A stretch of DNA of 64,000 nucleotides from Parahoeflea alexandrii (GCF_024105735.1 NZ_JAAAML010000003.1:62001-126000), one strand, 5' to 3'; counted from the first letter of the stretch, positions 46,137 through 56,257 are shown. Numbers and translations are program-made. The notes: generated from the sequence alone by a model not told the origin.

Positions 46137-46721
46137 ATGTTTGTTGTGACCCCGGCCTATGCCGAGTCCAACCCCACCGAAGGGACCCATTCGGAAACCG
46201 GCGCACACGGTGGCGATGCCGCAGGTGGCGGTGTCTTCCCGCCCTTTGACTCATCGACCTTCGCATCGCAGCTGTTGTGGCTGGCGATCACCTTCGGCTT
46301 GTTCTATCTGCTCATGTCCAAGGTCATCGTCCCGCGCATCGGCGGTATCTTGGAGCACCGGCGTGACCGGATTGCCCAGGATCTCGATGAAGCCAATCGC
46401 CTCAAGGAAGAGGCCGACAACGCCATTGCTGCCTACGAGCAGGAATTGGCGGATGCACGCAAAAAGGCTTCGGCAATCGCCGAGACCGCGCGTGAAAAGG
46501 CCAAGGCCGCGGCGGAAGCCGAACGGGTTTCGACAGAGGCTGAACTCAACACCAAGATGGCCGATGCCGAAAAAAGCATCGCAGCCATCAAGACCAAGGC
46601 TTTGGCTGACGTTGACACCATTGCCGAAGACGCGGCGACCGATCTGGTCAAGCATCTTCTTGGCGGCGCCGTGACCAAGACCGAAGTTGCTGCGGCAATC
46701 CGGTCGGCGTCGGGCAAGTAA
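46137..46721 (+). CDS. atpF': ATP synthase Fo subunit b'
   Basis: A 194-residue b-type stalk subunit with an N-terminal 40-residue extension, one membrane helix (about 45-65, [20 protein letters not shown]) and a long Ala/Glu/Lys-rich coiled coil. In alphaproteobacteria b' and b form a heterodimeric peripheral stalk. GGAGGTGA lies just before the ATG at 46137. It comes before the second b gene in the usual order. Also named atpG or atpX in some annotations. Confidence 0.92.
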   Translation: MFVVTPAYAESNPTEGTHSETGAHGGDAAGGGVFPPFDSSTFASQLLWLAITFGLFYLLMSKVIVPRIGGILEHRRDRIAQDLDEANRLKEEADNAIAAYEQELADARKKASAIAETAREKAKAAAEAERVSTEAELNTKMADAEKSIAAIKTKALADVDTIAEDAATDLVKHLLGGAVTKTEVAAAIRSASGK

Positions 46722-46736
46722 GCAGGGAAGACGATC

Positions 46737-47216
46737 ATGGACGCTACATTCTGGGCATTAGTCGGTCTCCTCATTTTTATCGGTATCATTGCCTATGCAA
46801 AGGTACCGGGGATGATCAGCGGCGCGCTGGACAAGCGCGCCGACCAGATCCGAAATGAACTCGAGGAAGCCAAGAAACTGCGCGAAGAAGCTCAGCAGCT
46901 GCTCGCCGAGTATCAGCGCAAGCGCAAGGAAGCCGAATCCGAAGCCGAGAGCATTCTCAGCGCCGCCGAGCGGGAAGCCTCCGCTTTGCGTGAGGACGCC
47001 AAGGCCAAGACCGAGGAATATGTCAGCCGCCGCACCGCGATGGCCGAGCAGAAGATCCGGCAGGCCGAAGCCGATGCGATCAACGAGGTTCGCGCCTCCG
47101 CGGTCGACCTGGCGATTGTTGCAGCCGAAAAGCTGATCGCCTCCAAGGTTGACAGCAAGGCCTCGGGTGAGCTGTTCAAGGCTTCGCTCGGAGAACTCAA
47201 GGCACGTCTCAACTGA
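46737..47216 (+). CDS. atpF: ATP synthase Fo subunit b
   Basis: A 159-residue subunit with an N-terminal membrane helix (about 4-22) and a coiled coil rich in Ala, Glu and Lys (LREEAQQLLAEYQRKRKEAE). It pairs with b' to hold F1. It starts 15 bp after atpF' and is followed by a strong terminator, so the Fo operon ends here; the F1 genes lie elsewhere, as usual for the order. Confidence 0.95.
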   Translation: MDATFWALVGLLIFIGIIAYAKVPGMISGALDKRADQIRNELEEAKKLREEAQQLLAEYQRKRKEAESEAESILSAAEREASALREDAKAKTEEYVSRRTAMAEQKIRQAEADAINEVRASAVDLAIVAAEKLIASKVDSKASGELFKASLGELKARLN

Positions 47217-47240
47217 GACCCTGCTTCAGAGTATGAAATC

Positions 47241-47269
47241 AAGGGCCGGGAGCATCTCCCGGCCTTTTT
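47241..47269 (+). terminator. Rho-independent terminator of the Fo operon
   Basis: GGCCGGGA (47244-47251) pairs with TCCCGGCC (47257-47264) around a GCATC loop, followed by TTTTT. It lies 28 bp after the atpF stop, a textbook position. Confidence 0.92.
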
Positions 47270-47356
47270 CGTTGGCGGCAATAAAGTAAACCTGCGGGCT
47301 TGAACTGCCGCCTGAGTCCGGTTTCTTGAATCCGCAGAAAATTGTGGCCCCGAGCG

Positions 47357-48001
47357 TCAGGCCTTGCGCATCGGGCGGAATGTCATCCGGTGCAGCGGGC
47401 AGGGGCCGTGCTCGGCGATCGCCTGGAGATGGCGCTTTGCCCCGTAGCCCATATGCGTTTCAAATCCATACTGGGGATAGACCACCACGGCGCGGGTCAT
47501 CATGCGATCGCGTGTCACCTTGGCGATGATCGAGGCCGCGGCAATGGAAAGCGAGCGTGCATCGCCCTTGACCAGCGCTCTCGCCGCGCAGCCGAGCCCG
47601 GGTGGAATGTCCCGGCCGTCAATAAGCGCATAGTGCGGTTTGACCGGCAGCGCACACAGCGCCCGCCGCATCGCTGTCAGGCTCGCAACCCTGATGTCCG
47701 TGGCTTCTATTTCGCGCGCCGAGGCACTTGCGACAGCCACCAGCGATGTAGCCAGAATGGTGTCGAACAGGAAATCACGTCGTGCCTTGCTCAGCGCCTT
47801 GGAATCGTCGAGGCCTTCGGGGATGCAATCAGGATCGAGAATGACTGCCGCGGCCACCACCGGCCCCGCGAGCGGGCCGCGTCCGGCTTCATCGACACCG
47901 GCGACAACGGGTAAACCGTTCTGCATGGCATGCTGCTCGAAGCGATAATCGGGTATCGCGGGATAGTCTGGAAACAGCGAATCGGGCGGGGTGCGAGCCA
48001 T
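47357..48001 (-). CDS. rnhB: Ribonuclease HII
   Basis: A 214-residue RNase HII, which removes ribonucleotides from [22 protein letters not shown] carries the first Asp-Glu pair, [16 protein letters not shown] the conserved DSK motif, and later Asp residues occur in ALIDGRDIP and KVTRDRMM. The start MARTPP is chosen for length; a 23-residue upstream extension is possible. It is the second gene after the radical SAM gene on the same strand. Confidence 0.95.
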   Translation of the reverse strand: MARTPPDSLFPDYPAIPDYRFEQHAMQNGLPVVAGVDEAGRGPLAGPVVAAAVILDPDCIPEGLDDSKALSKARRDFLFDTILATSLVAVASASAREIEATDIRVASLTAMRRALCALPVKPHYALIDGRDIPPGLGCAARALVKGDARSLSIAAASIIAKVTRDRMMTRAVVVYPQYGFETHMGYGAKRHLQAIAEHGPCPLHRMTFRPMRKA

Positions 48002-48206
48002 ATTGCGGCGAAGCTCGCACACCCGCCCGATCCTCTGCAAGGCCCGGCGGCTGGGGACGGGATGCCGCACGAGCGCCGGACCGCGATATGGGGCGGGTCA
48101 CGGTCCGGATTTCCGGCTGCGCCAAAGGCATGATCTGCCGGTGGCGCAGCGATACTTGCCAAGACACCCACTACTTGAGGTGCTTGAAGCCGTGGTTGCT
48201 TCCGCC

Positions 48207-49364
48207 CTACAGCAGGCTCAGCTGCACGCCCTCTCCATGAGGCGGCACGAAGTGATCGGTCCGCAACGGCGTTTTTCTCGCATTGAGCCCAAGCCGTTTG
48301 GCGGTCAGGTCGAAGCGGCGGGCGATCTGCCAGGCATAGGGTCCGGTCCCGCGCATCCGCTTGCCGAACTCGGCGTCATAATCCTTGCCGCCGCGCATCG
48401 AGCGAACCAGCGACATCACATGCCGGTAGCGATCGGGGTAGTGCCTGAGCAGCCAGTCCCTGAACAAGGGACTCACCTCGATCGGCAGACGCAGCATGAC
48501 GTAACCCGCAGCATCCGCGCCTGCAGCCTTCACCGAATCGAGTATCCGCTCGATCTCGTGATCATTGAGACCGGGAATGACCGGCGCCACCATCACCGAA
48601 ACCGGGATGCCGGCATCCGAAAGGGCCCTGATGGCTTCAAGTCGCCGTTCCGGTGTGGCTGCCCGGGGTTCCATGGTGCGCGCCAGCTTGCGATCGAGCG
48701 TGGTGACCGAGAGCGCCACCCGGGCCAGTCCCTTCGAGGCCATGCGTGACAACACGTCAATATCGCGCATCACCAGCGCCGACTTGGTGACGATGCCGAC
48801 CGGGTGCCCGGCTGCCTCCAGCACCTCGAGCAATTGCCGCATGATGCGCCATTTCTTTTCGACAGGCTGGTAGGGGTCGGTATTGGTGCCGATGGCGATC
48901 GGCTGGACCTTGTAGCCCGGGCGGGACAACTCGCGTTCAAGCAGCCGCGGCGCATCAGGCTTGGCAAACAGCCGGGCCTCGAAATCCACACCCGCCGACA
49001 GCCCCATATAGGCATGGGTCGGTCGGGCGAAGCAGTAGACACAGCCGTGTTCGCAGCCGCGATAGGGATTGATCGAGCGGTCGAATGACAGGTCGGGTGA
49101 CTGGTTGCGGGTAATGATAGTGCGCGGTTTCTCGATCTGTACCTCGGTCTTGAACGGGGCCAACTCCTCGATGCTGCTCCAGCCGTCGTCAAAGACTTCC
49201 CGTGTATTGATCTCGAAGCGGCCTGACATGTTCAGCCCGGCGCCGCGGCCACGCACGCGGTCGTCGGCGACCCGAATGCCACTCGCAGCCATCAGCGCAT
49301 CGGCCTCGGCCGATCCCAGGCCGGGTGCAAGGGCAGTCTGTTTCAGTGTTGCAAGGTTCGGCAT
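48207..49364 (-). CDS. PA0069-family radical SAM protein
   Basis: A 385-residue radical SAM enzyme related to spore photoproduct lyase (COG1533). The cluster motif CEHGCVYC (about residues 104-111, Cys-x3-Cys-x2-Cys) follows NPYRG, and the ITRNQSPDLSFDRSINPY region is typical. Substrate unknown; DNA repair has been suggested for this family without proof. It precedes rnhB by 205 bp on the same strand, so the two may be cotranscribed. Confidence 0.9.
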   Translation of the reverse strand: MPNLATLKQTALAPGLGSAEADALMAASGIRVADDRVRGRGAGLNMSGRFEINTREVFDDGWSSIEELAPFKTEVQIEKPRTIITRNQSPDLSFDRSINPYRGCEHGCVYCFARPTHAYMGLSAGVDFEARLFAKPDAPRLLERELSRPGYKVQPIAIGTNTDPYQPVEKKWRIMRQLLEVLEAAGHPVGIVTKSALVMRDIDVLSRMASKGLARVALSVTTLDRKLARTMEPRAATPERRLEAIRALSDAGIPVSVMVAPVIPGLNDHEIERILDSVKAAGADAAGYVMLRLPIEVSPLFRDWLLRHYPDRYRHVMSLVRSMRGGKDYDAEFGKRMRGTGPYAWQIARRFDLTAKRLGLNARKTPLRTDHFVPPHGEGVQLSLL

Positions 49365-49538
49365 GAAACCTCCATCAGCGCCGGGTTCGAGTTGGTCATC
49401 GGCCGCTGTTCATGATTATATTCCTAACGCATGGAAGAGAACGAAGCAAGAACAAAAAGGAGAAACACCTACGAATGTCCGGGAAAACCCGGGAGAGCCT
49501 CATCTGGCATATCCACCGCGCATGCAGTAAAAGGCGTC

Positions 49539-50054
49539 ATGATCAGTGTTTTGATTGAATGCAAAGACCAGGAACAAGCACTTGCCGTGACTCTTGCGTC
49601 TCTGGTTCAAGGCGCGGTTGAGGGCATTGTCGCCGAGGTCGTGATTCTTGATCGCGGCTCCCGGGACGGCACAGCCTTGCTGGCCGATGCCGCAGGCTGC
49701 CGGTTTCTGGAAGATCCGGATCTGCGTGATGTCGTGCGATCCGCGCGCGGGGACTGGCTGTTGCTGATCGAGCCCGGCGCCAGGCCGCTTCTTGGTTGGG
49801 TCGATCATCTTGGCCAGCACATGGTTGCGGGCACCATGTCCGCCCGGATGCGGCCGTCGCGGGAATACCGGCTGCCGTTCTTTCAGCGGTTCCGCCGCCG
49901 CGTTTCGGCGCTCGAGCACGGCGTGCTGATCCCGAAGCGGCAGGCGATCGCCAATGCGAAATCAGGCCATTCGCTGGAAAGCCTTGGGCGCGGGCTGGCG
50001 ATGACCCGTCTGAAATGCGAGATCGTTCCAGCCTCTGTCCTCGCCCTGCGCTGA
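49539..50054 (+). CDS. Small glycosyltransferase-like protein
   Basis: A 171-residue protein resembling the nucleotide-binding half of family-2 glycosyltransferases: MISVLIECKDQEQALAVTL, VVILDRGSRDGTALLADAA and ARGDWLLLIEPGARPLLG. A DxD-type motif is not clear and the acceptor half is missing, so activity is uncertain. The ATG at 49539 fits the conserved start. It converges on ispE with a 17-bp gap. Confidence 0.7.
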   Translation: MISVLIECKDQEQALAVTLASLVQGAVEGIVAEVVILDRGSRDGTALLADAAGCRFLEDPDLRDVVRSARGDWLLLIEPGARPLLGWVDHLGQHMVAGTMSARMRPSREYRLPFFQRFRRRVSALEHGVLIPKRQAIANAKSGHSLESLGRGLAMTRLKCEIVPASVLALR

Positions 50055-50071
50055 CCGGCGATATGGACTTA

Positions 50072-50947
50072 TCAGGTCGCCGTGAGCGTCTTTGTGGCGG
50101 CGATGAACCAGTCCGGCTGGTCTTGCTTCAGTTTCTGCGCAGCCGCCAGTGCTTCCGCGGCATCGGCAAAGAGCCCGAAACAGCTCGCTCCCGAGCCTGA
50201 CATGCGCGCCATCCGCGCACCTGCGGTCTCGAGCGCCGAAAGGCATTGGGAAATTTCCGGCACCATCCGTTGCGCTGCCGGCTGGAGGTCGTTTCTCGCC
50301 TGCCGCAACCAGGCGATGAAATGTTCCCTGTCGCCAAGCCCTTGCGGCTTCGGCAGCGGCGGGTTCTCCCGGCATTCAAGCGCGTGGAACACCTTGGGTG
50401 TCGACACACCGACACGCGGATTGACGATCACCATGTCGAGCGGGAAGCCAAGCTCAACCGGCGTCAGTGCTTCACCGATGCCGCGGGCAATCAGCGGACG
50501 TCCGTCAAGGCACATGGGGACATCCGCACCCAGATCGAGCGCGATCCGCGAAAGGGTCTCAGCGCCGGGATGATAGTCCCAGTGCTGGCAGAGAAGCTTC
50601 AGGGCCGCGGCCGCATCGGCCGAGCCGCCTCCAATTCCGGAGGCGACCGGAAGCCGCTTGTCGAGACAGATTTGGACAGGAGAGAGGTCCCGCGCCGATC
50701 GCATCGCGTCAGCCCGCAACATGTCGCGGGCCCGTACAACCAGGTTGTTGCCGGCATCCTCGCCTGCAAGCACCTGTGACTCCTGGCCTTCGAGCCTGAA
50801 AACGTCGTCGCCGGAGGTTTCGACCGAAACCCGGTCGCCCAGTTCGGTAAACACCACAAGGCTTTCGATCAGATGGAAGCCGTCGGCGCGCCGTCCCGTG
50901 ACATGAAGCGCCAGGTTGATCTTCGCCGGCGCGTCAATGCCGGTCAT
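50072..50947 (-). CDS. ispE: 4-diphosphocytidyl-2-C-methyl-D-erythritol kinase
   Basis: A 291-residue GHMP kinase of the MEP isoprenoid pathway. PAKINLALHVTGRRADGFH is the N-terminal substrate site, PVASGIGGGSADAAAAL the ATP-binding glycine loop, and MSGSGASCFGLF the C-terminal GHMP motif. The start at MTGIDAPAKIN overlaps the end of the TPR gene by 14 bp. It lies downstream of a polyprenyl diphosphate synthase gene on the same strand, so early and late isoprenoid steps may be coexpressed. Confidence 0.95.
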   Translation of the reverse strand: MTGIDAPAKINLALHVTGRRADGFHLIESLVVFTELGDRVSVETSGDDVFRLEGQESQVLAGEDAGNNLVVRARDMLRADAMRSARDLSPVQICLDKRLPVASGIGGGSADAAAALKLLCQHWDYHPGAETLSRIALDLGADVPMCLDGRPLIARGIGEALTPVELGFPLDMVIVNPRVGVSTPKVFHALECRENPPLPKPQGLGDREHFIAWLRQARNDLQPAAQRMVPEISQCLSALETAGARMARMSGSGASCFGLFADAAEALAAAQKLKQDQPDWFIAATKTLTAT

Positions 50948-52877
50948 TGATCCTCTGGACCAAACCGTCTGCGCTGGCGGATTGATGGAATGACCTGTCG
51001 AGCAGGGCATGCTCGGAGCCTGGTGTGACGAGACGAAGACCGCTCTTCTTGTCGTCACCGGCGCCGCTTTCCGTTGCTGCCGGTGCCTTGCCCTTGTCCG
51101 CACCATTGGCTGTTGCCGGCACAACGCTTTCCGCCTCGGGCAAGCCTTCGCTCAGCTTCCGTTCGATTTCCGGCTTGAGGTCTTCCGGCGGATCATTACT
51201 GAGCGCCCGCTTCCACTGGAAGGTGGCTTCCAGTTCACGGCCCACCTGCCAGTAGGCGTCGCCGAGATGATCATTGATGGTCGGATCGGCGGGCCTGAGT
51301 TCAACTGCCCGCTCGAGTTCGCGGACCGCATCCTCATATTCGCCCAGCCGGTAATGCGCCCACCCCAGCGAATCGACGATGTAGCCGTCATTGGGCCTGA
51401 GATCGACCGCGGCACGAATCAGATCCATGCCCTCTTCGAGATTGATGTTCATGTCGATCCAGGAGTATCCCAGATAGTTCATCACCTGCGGCTGGTCGGG
51501 GAACAGCTCGAGCGCGCGCTTGAAAAACGCCTCCGCCTTCGGCCATTGCTTCAGCCGCTCGTTGGCAATGCCTGCCTGGAAGAACAGGTTCCAGTCGTTT
51601 CGTGTCGGCGCTGGTCCGATAACCGAGATGGCGGTCTCGTAGGTGAGCGCCATTTCGACATAGTCCTTGTCCTGCGACAGCACGCTGCCATAGGCGAGGT
51701 AACTGCGGATGTCCCTCGGATCCGACGCGATCAGCGCCTTGAGATGATCCTTGGCCTCGCCATTGCGGCCAAGATCGGCCAGAGCAAGCCCGAGCTGCAA
51801 TTCCGACACCCGGCGCATCGGCGAATTCTCGGGCACGGCCTCGTAGATCTCGATGGCTTCCTCGGCGTTGCCAAGTCGTTCCGTCAGGCTGCCGAGGATC
51901 ACCAGTGTTGCGGCGTCGTTGGGATCCAGCGTGCGTGCAAACTGGAGGTAAACCGCCACCGTTTCTTCCGCGCCCTCGCGGTTGAGCGCGCTGCCCAGCG
52001 TGAACAGCACCGCTGCCGATCCCTGTTGCGCGGTCATCACACCGGGATTGGGCTTGCCGTCTTCTTCGATGACCTGCCTGAGCGCGGCCAGGGGTGCGTA
52101 GCTCGGAGAAAAGTCCTCGCCAGCCGACAAGGCATCCAGTGCGGCGCGCCGGTTTCCCTCGCGCGCTTCCAGCCCCGCCAGCGCCATCACGGCGCGGATA
52201 TAGGTGTCCGGCGCCGCGGACCCCGACTGGGGATCGGCAATCAGGTCGGTGAAATGCTTGCGGGCTTCGGCTTTCTTGCCCATGGCCTGCGCCATCGCAC
52301 CGGCATGATAGCGGGTGAAAACCGGGTACCAGGGCGGCCCTTCGAGCGCCAGGATGTTGTTCAGCGCCGTTTCGCCCTTGCCATCGCCGAATTCCGCCCA
52401 GGCATTCATGAGCGTGTTGAGCAGGCGGTCGATCGGATTGCTTTCCTCGACGGAAAGCAGCTTGGCGGCCTTGCGGTACTCACGCTTGCTGGTCGCCTCC
52501 ACCATCAGCGCCAGTCGTGAGATCTGCGCGACGGCGGGATCTTCCTTCAATTCGCGTGCCAGCACCACGCCTTCCGAAAACCGGCCGCCACTGAACAGGG
52601 CCACCATCAGGCGCTGTTTGACTTCGGTGTTGCCCGGATCGAACTCCAGCGCCTTGCTGTAGAATTCAATTGCCCGTTGGGTGTCGTTGTCGATATCGGC
52701 GGTGCGTCCGGCGAGATAGGCGCCCGCGAAGCCCATGAAATTCGGCTGGGCTGCCTGCTCCTGAGTGGTTGTTGCCTGAGCATTGCCGCTTGCGGGGCTG
52801 ATCAGGGCGGTGCCCAACGAAAGGAACACACCCAGCGTTACGCTGGCCGCAAACCGGGCTTTCATATTTCGCCGCAT
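50934..52877 (-). CDS. Exported tetratricopeptide-repeat protein
   Basis: A 647-residue protein with a signal peptide (about 1-35, ending GNAQA) and many TPR-like helices; DNDTQRAIEFYSKALEFDPG and the repeats at about 440-560 (YLGYSWIDMNINLEEGMDLI, DSLGWAHYRLGEYEDAVREL) are clear. It is expected in the periplasm or outer membrane as a scaffold. The ATG at 52877 has GAGG upstream; nearby Mets give alternative starts. It lies between polyprenyl synthase and ispE, overlapping ispE. Its function is unknown. Confidence 0.87.
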   Translation of the reverse strand: MRRNMKARFAASVTLGVFLSLGTALISPASGNAQATTTQEQAAQPNFMGFAGAYLAGRTADIDNDTQRAIEFYSKALEFDPGNTEVKQRLMVALFSGGRFSEGVVLARELKEDPAVAQISRLALMVEATSKREYRKAAKLLSVEESNPIDRLLNTLMNAWAEFGDGKGETALNNILALEGPPWYPVFTRYHAGAMAQAMGKKAEARKHFTDLIADPQSGSAAPDTYIRAVMALAGLEAREGNRRAALDALSAGEDFSPSYAPLAALRQVIEEDGKPNPGVMTAQQGSAAVLFTLGSALNREGAEETVAVYLQFARTLDPNDAATLVILGSLTERLGNAEEAIEIYEAVPENSPMRRVSELQLGLALADLGRNGEAKDHLKALIASDPRDIRSYLAYGSVLSQDKDYVEMALTYETAISVIGPAPTRNDWNLFFQAGIANERLKQWPKAEAFFKRALELFPDQPQVMNYLGYSWIDMNINLEEGMDLIRAAVDLRPNDGYIVDSLGWAHYRLGEYEDAVRELERAVELRPADPTINDHLGDAYWQVGRELEATFQWKRALSNDPPEDLKPEIERKLSEGLPEAESVVPATANGADKGKAPAATESGAGDDKKSGLRLVTPGSEHALLDRSFHQSASADGLVQRINDRH

Positions 52878-53012
52878 CAAGTCTTGCCTCATGTTCGAAC
52901 TGGCCATGCGCCGGCCACCTGCCGAAGCATATTTAACCCACACAATGGCTTTTTTGGCGCAGGGCGGCAAGGCTTCAGCATGCCGCAGCGATCGGGCGGG
53001 TTGCGCCGGTGA

Positions 53013-54029
53013 TCAGCTTGCCCGGTTGACGCAAAATGCGATCACTTCCAGAAGGGCGGCCTTCTCGGGCGAATCGGGCAGCGGCGCCAGCGCGTCACGG
53101 GCAATCGAGGCATAGTGCTCGGCCCGCGCGGTGGTGTCCTTCAGGCTGCCATACTTGGTGATCAATCCCATCGCCTTCTCGAGCGCCTGATCGTCGCTCT
53201 TGCCGCCCTCGATGGCCTCGCGCCAGAAAGCCCGTTCCGATTCGGACCCGCGCCGGTAGGCGAGCACCACCGGCAGGGTGATCTTGCCTTCCCGGAAATC
53301 GTCGCCGACATTCTTGCCGAGATCACGCGCCGATCCACCATAGTCGAGCACATCGTCAATCAGCTGGAACGCCAGGCCGAGATTCATCCCGTAGGACCTC
53401 AGCGCATTGCGCTCTGCCTTGCTGACGCCGGCCACGATCGGACCGACTTCGCAAGCCGCGGAAAACAGTGCCGCTGTCTTGGCCCGGATCACCGAAAGAT
53501 AGTCGTCTTCCGTGGTCTCCATGTTCTTGGCCACCGACAACTGCAGCACTTCACCTTCCGCGATCACCGAAGCCGCGGTGGACAGCACGTCCAGCGCATC
53601 CAGGGACCCAACCTCGACCATCATCTTGAAGGCCTGCCCGAGCAGGAAGTCACCGACCAGGACGCTGGCCTGGTTGCCCCAGATCATCCGTGCGGTGGAG
53701 CGCCCGCGTCTAAGATCACTCTCGTCCACCACATCGTCATGCAGCAGTGTCGCCGTGTGCATGAATTCCACCGCTGTGGCCAGCCTGATGTGGGATTCGC
53801 CCGCGTAGCCGAACATTGTGGCAGACGCCAGCGTCAGCATCGGCCTGAGCCGTTTGCCGCCCGACGAAATGAGATGGTTCGCCACTTCGGGAATCATCGC
53901 CACGTCGGAGCCCGCCTTGGACAGGATCAACTGGTTGACGCGCTCCATGTCTGCCTTGGTGTTTTCCACCAGCGGCTTGACCGACGCGTCTTTGTGTTTT
54001 CCATCGTCCAGTGAAATGACTACGCCCAC
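53013..54029 (-). CDS. ispB: Polyprenyl (octa-/decaprenyl) diphosphate synthase
   Basis: A 338-residue trans-prenyltransferase. The first Asp-rich motif HDDVVDESDLRRG (FARM region) and the second FQLIDDVLDYGG (SARM region) bind Mg-diphosphate, and ISSGGKRLRPML is the typical N-terminal block. It makes the ubiquinone side chain, and chain length cannot be told from sequence alone. GTG at 54029 is chosen because AGGAG lies 9 bp upstream and the protein then begins like its homologues; an open upstream extension of 20 codons exists. Confidence 0.92.
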   Translation of the reverse strand: MGVVISLDDGKHKDASVKPLVENTKADMERVNQLILSKAGSDVAMIPEVANHLISSGGKRLRPMLTLASATMFGYAGESHIRLATAVEFMHTATLLHDDVVDESDLRRGRSTARMIWGNQASVLVGDFLLGQAFKMMVEVGSLDALDVLSTAASVIAEGEVLQLSVAKNMETTEDDYLSVIRAKTAALFSAACEVGPIVAGVSKAERNALRSYGMNLGLAFQLIDDVLDYGGSARDLGKNVGDDFREGKITLPVVLAYRRGSESERAFWREAIEGGKSDDQALEKAMGLITKYGSLKDTTARAEHYASIARDALAPLPDSPEKAALLEVIAFCVNRAS

Positions 54030-54161
54030 GTGTACGGACTCCTGTTTGATCTTTGCTGGCACATTATTCAGCACGCCCTGCCACGGCAAGCTGCGATTTG
54101 ACGCGGGTAAGGCTTGATAACTGATACATTCGCATCAAACTAAGGGCTTCAAGGAGAACTC

Positions 54162-54407
54162 ATGCACGATCTTATCCGCACCAATGACCCGGTCCTCATA
54201 TCCTTCGTGGAAAGCCTCATGCGTGACGCCGGAATCGGCTGCATGGTGGCTGACAGCGGCATGAGCATTCTGGAAGGGTCGGTGGGAGTGATCCCGCGCA
54301 GGATCCTTGTCGATCCGGCAATGGCCGCCCAGGCACGCCGTATCCTGATCGATGCCGGACTGGAAGAGGAACTCAGGCCCTGGAATGACCGTGACACGAG
54401 CGCCTGA
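54162..54407 (+). CDS. DUF2007-family small protein
   Basis: An 81-residue protein of the DUF2007 (putative signal-transducing) family: MHDLIRTNDPVLISFVESLM at the start and RILVDPAMAAQARRILIDAG near the end. Its function is unknown; the fold resembles small ACT/PII-like units in related structures. AAGGAG precedes the ATG. The last 23 bases overlap the methyltransferase gene, so the two are coupled. The divergent polyprenyl synthase gene starts 132 bp away. Confidence 0.85.
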   Translation: MHDLIRTNDPVLISFVESLMRDAGIGCMVADSGMSILEGSVGVIPRRILVDPAMAAQARRILIDAGLEEELRPWNDRDTSA

Positions 54408-55269
54408 AAACAGCAGACCGGACCCCGGGCGCGGTCGATCTGCGGCTGAACCTCCGGCGGCTTCGCAACCAGGCGCTCCATCGGGATACACTGTTGATGC
54501 GTTTCACAATGGCGCCTTCCATCTGGTCCAGCCCGTGGGAACAGGCCACCGGGTCGGCATGGATGCGATGCTGCTGGCTGCCACCGTGCCCGGCAGTGCT
54601 TCCGGCGTGCTCGCCGACCTTGGCGCCGGTGCAGGGGGCGCCGGTCTTGCGGCCATCAGCCGGCTGCCGCAGCTCAATGTGGTTCTCATCGAACGCTCGC
54701 CCATCATGGCGGATTGCGCCCGCCGCTCGCTGGCGCTTGACGAAAACGCCCGGCTTGCCCCCCGCGTCCGGGTGATCGAGGCGGACGTCACCCTTCAGGG
54801 CAGCCAGCGCCGTGCCGCGGGTCTTGCCGACCACGCCTTCGATTACGTCATCCTCAATCCGCCCTTCAATGCCGCGGCCGACCGCCAGGCACCCGACGCA
54901 CTCAGGGCGCAGGCGCATGCCATGGACAGCGATGATTTGTTCGAGCGCTGGCTGCGTACGGCCGCAGCGATCCTCAAGCCCGGTGGTCAGGTGTCGATCA
55001 TTGCCCGGCCGCACTCGACCGGCGAAATCCTTGCGGCATTGGGCAAGCGCTTTGGTGGCGCCGAAATCACCCCGGTGATCCCGCGTCCGGGCGATGACGC
55101 GATCCGCATTCTTCTCACCGCGATCAAGGGCAGCCGCGCGCGCCTGAGCATGCGCGACCGCATTCTCATTCACCAGGGGGCAGAACGGGCCTTTTCAGAA
55201 CAGATGGATGATCTGGCAAATGGCCGGGCGGGCTGGCCGAGGCGAACGGCAATACAGCCTGCAAATTAG
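54385..55269 (+). CDS. tRNA1(Val) (adenine-N6)-methyltransferase-like protein
   Basis: A 294-residue methyltransferase. QPVGTGHRVGMDAMLLAATV and DLGAGAGGAGLAAISRL (motif I) lead to the N6-adenine catalytic motif NPPF near residue 158, and LKPGGQVSIIARP is a later family block. It resembles TrmN6/YfiC, which methylates A37 of tRNA1(Val). The ATG at 54385 is preferred over an upstream extension within DUF2007. An N-terminal 35-residue Pro/Gly-rich stretch is not conserved in E. coli. Confidence 0.87.
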   Translation: MTVTRAPENSRPDPGRGRSAAEPPAASQPGAPSGYTVDAFHNGAFHLVQPVGTGHRVGMDAMLLAATVPGSASGVLADLGAGAGGAGLAAISRLPQLNVVLIERSPIMADCARRSLALDENARLAPRVRVIEADVTLQGSQRRAAGLADHAFDYVILNPPFNAAADRQAPDALRAQAHAMDSDDLFERWLRTAAAILKPGGQVSIIARPHSTGEILAALGKRFGGAEITPVIPRPGDDAIRILLTAIKGSRARLSMRDRILIHQGAERAFSEQMDDLANGRAGWPRRTAIQPAN

Positions 55270-55399
55270 AGTAACCGGCGGTGCGCGCCATTGTACTGAA
55301 ACAGAAAAGACATACATGGCTTGGAGCATCAGATGCCTTGGTTTGTCATGCCGCCGCCAGCCCGGCCGGCAACCGGGCCGACAACAGGAATGATCCGCC

Positions 55400-56257
55400 A
55401 TGGTTTCTTTGAGCTCTTTCTACCCCGCCCGGTTCCGCAAGGATCTGACAGTCATTCCCGTTGTCAGGCTGCACGGCACGATCCAGGCCGGTGGAAACCA
55501 GTTTCGCCAGAACCTCAACATTGCAACCGCAGCACCGCTTCTCGCCAGGGCGTTTGCCGACAAGAAGGCACCGGCGGTGGCGATCATGGTCAATTCGCCG
55601 GGGGGCTCTCCGGTGCAGTCTCGGCTGATCTACAAGCGCATCCGTGATCTGGCTGCCGAGAAGAACAAGAAGGTGCTGATCTTCGTCGAGGACGTGGCCG
55701 CATCCGGCGGCTACATGATTGCCTGCGCGGGCGACGAGATCATTGCCGATCCTTCGTCGGTCGTTGGCTCTATCGGCGTCATTTCCGCGGGCTTCGGCTT
55801 TACCGGCCTGATCGACAAGATGGGCGTCGAACGCCGGGTCTACACCGCCGGTGAAAACAAGTCGGTGCTTGATCCGTTCCAGCCGGAAAACCCGGAAGAC
55901 ATCGCCCGTCTGAAGGACCTGCAGCTCGATATCCACAAGGTCTTCATCGATCTCGTCAAGGACAGCCGCGGCGCGCGGCTGAAAGACGATCCGGACCTGT
56001 TTACCGGTCGCTTCTGGACCGGCATTCGCGGCAAGGACCTCGGTCTGGTCGATGAACTTGGCGATCTCCGTTCGGCCTTGCGCGCCCGTTTCGGCGACAA
56101 GGTGAAGATGCGCCTGATCACCGCGCAACGCGGTCTGTTTGGACGCCGGGTGCCGGGCGTGAGCACGTCGCTGGCCATGGAGGCGCTTGCCGGAATTGGC
56201 GAAGCAGGGTTGAATGCGCTTGATGAACGGGCGCTGTGGGCGCGCTATGGCCTCTGA
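55400..56257 (+). CDS. S49-family serine peptidase (SppA/SohB-like), no signal peptide
   Basis: A 285-residue S49 peptidase. The fold-defining NSPGGSPVQS segment, nucleophile Ser102 in AASGGY and the general-base Lys154 in GENKS are present; the 52-residue spacing equals that of Bacillus SppA. There is no N-terminal signal or membrane segment, unlike canonical SppA. It probably degrades signal-peptide remnants or other small peptides. It lies 131 bp after the methyltransferase gene, and the gap between shows no other gene. Confidence 0.9.
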   Translation: MVSLSSFYPARFRKDLTVIPVVRLHGTIQAGGNQFRQNLNIATAAPLLARAFADKKAPAVAIMVNSPGGSPVQSRLIYKRIRDLAAEKNKKVLIFVEDVAASGGYMIACAGDEIIADPSSVVGSIGVISAGFGFTGLIDKMGVERRVYTAGENKSVLDPFQPENPEDIARLKDLQLDIHKVFIDLVKDSRGARLKDDPDLFTGRFWTGIRGKDLGLVDELGDLRSALRARFGDKVKMRLITAQRGLFGRRVPGVSTSLAMEALAGIGEAGLNALDERALWARYGL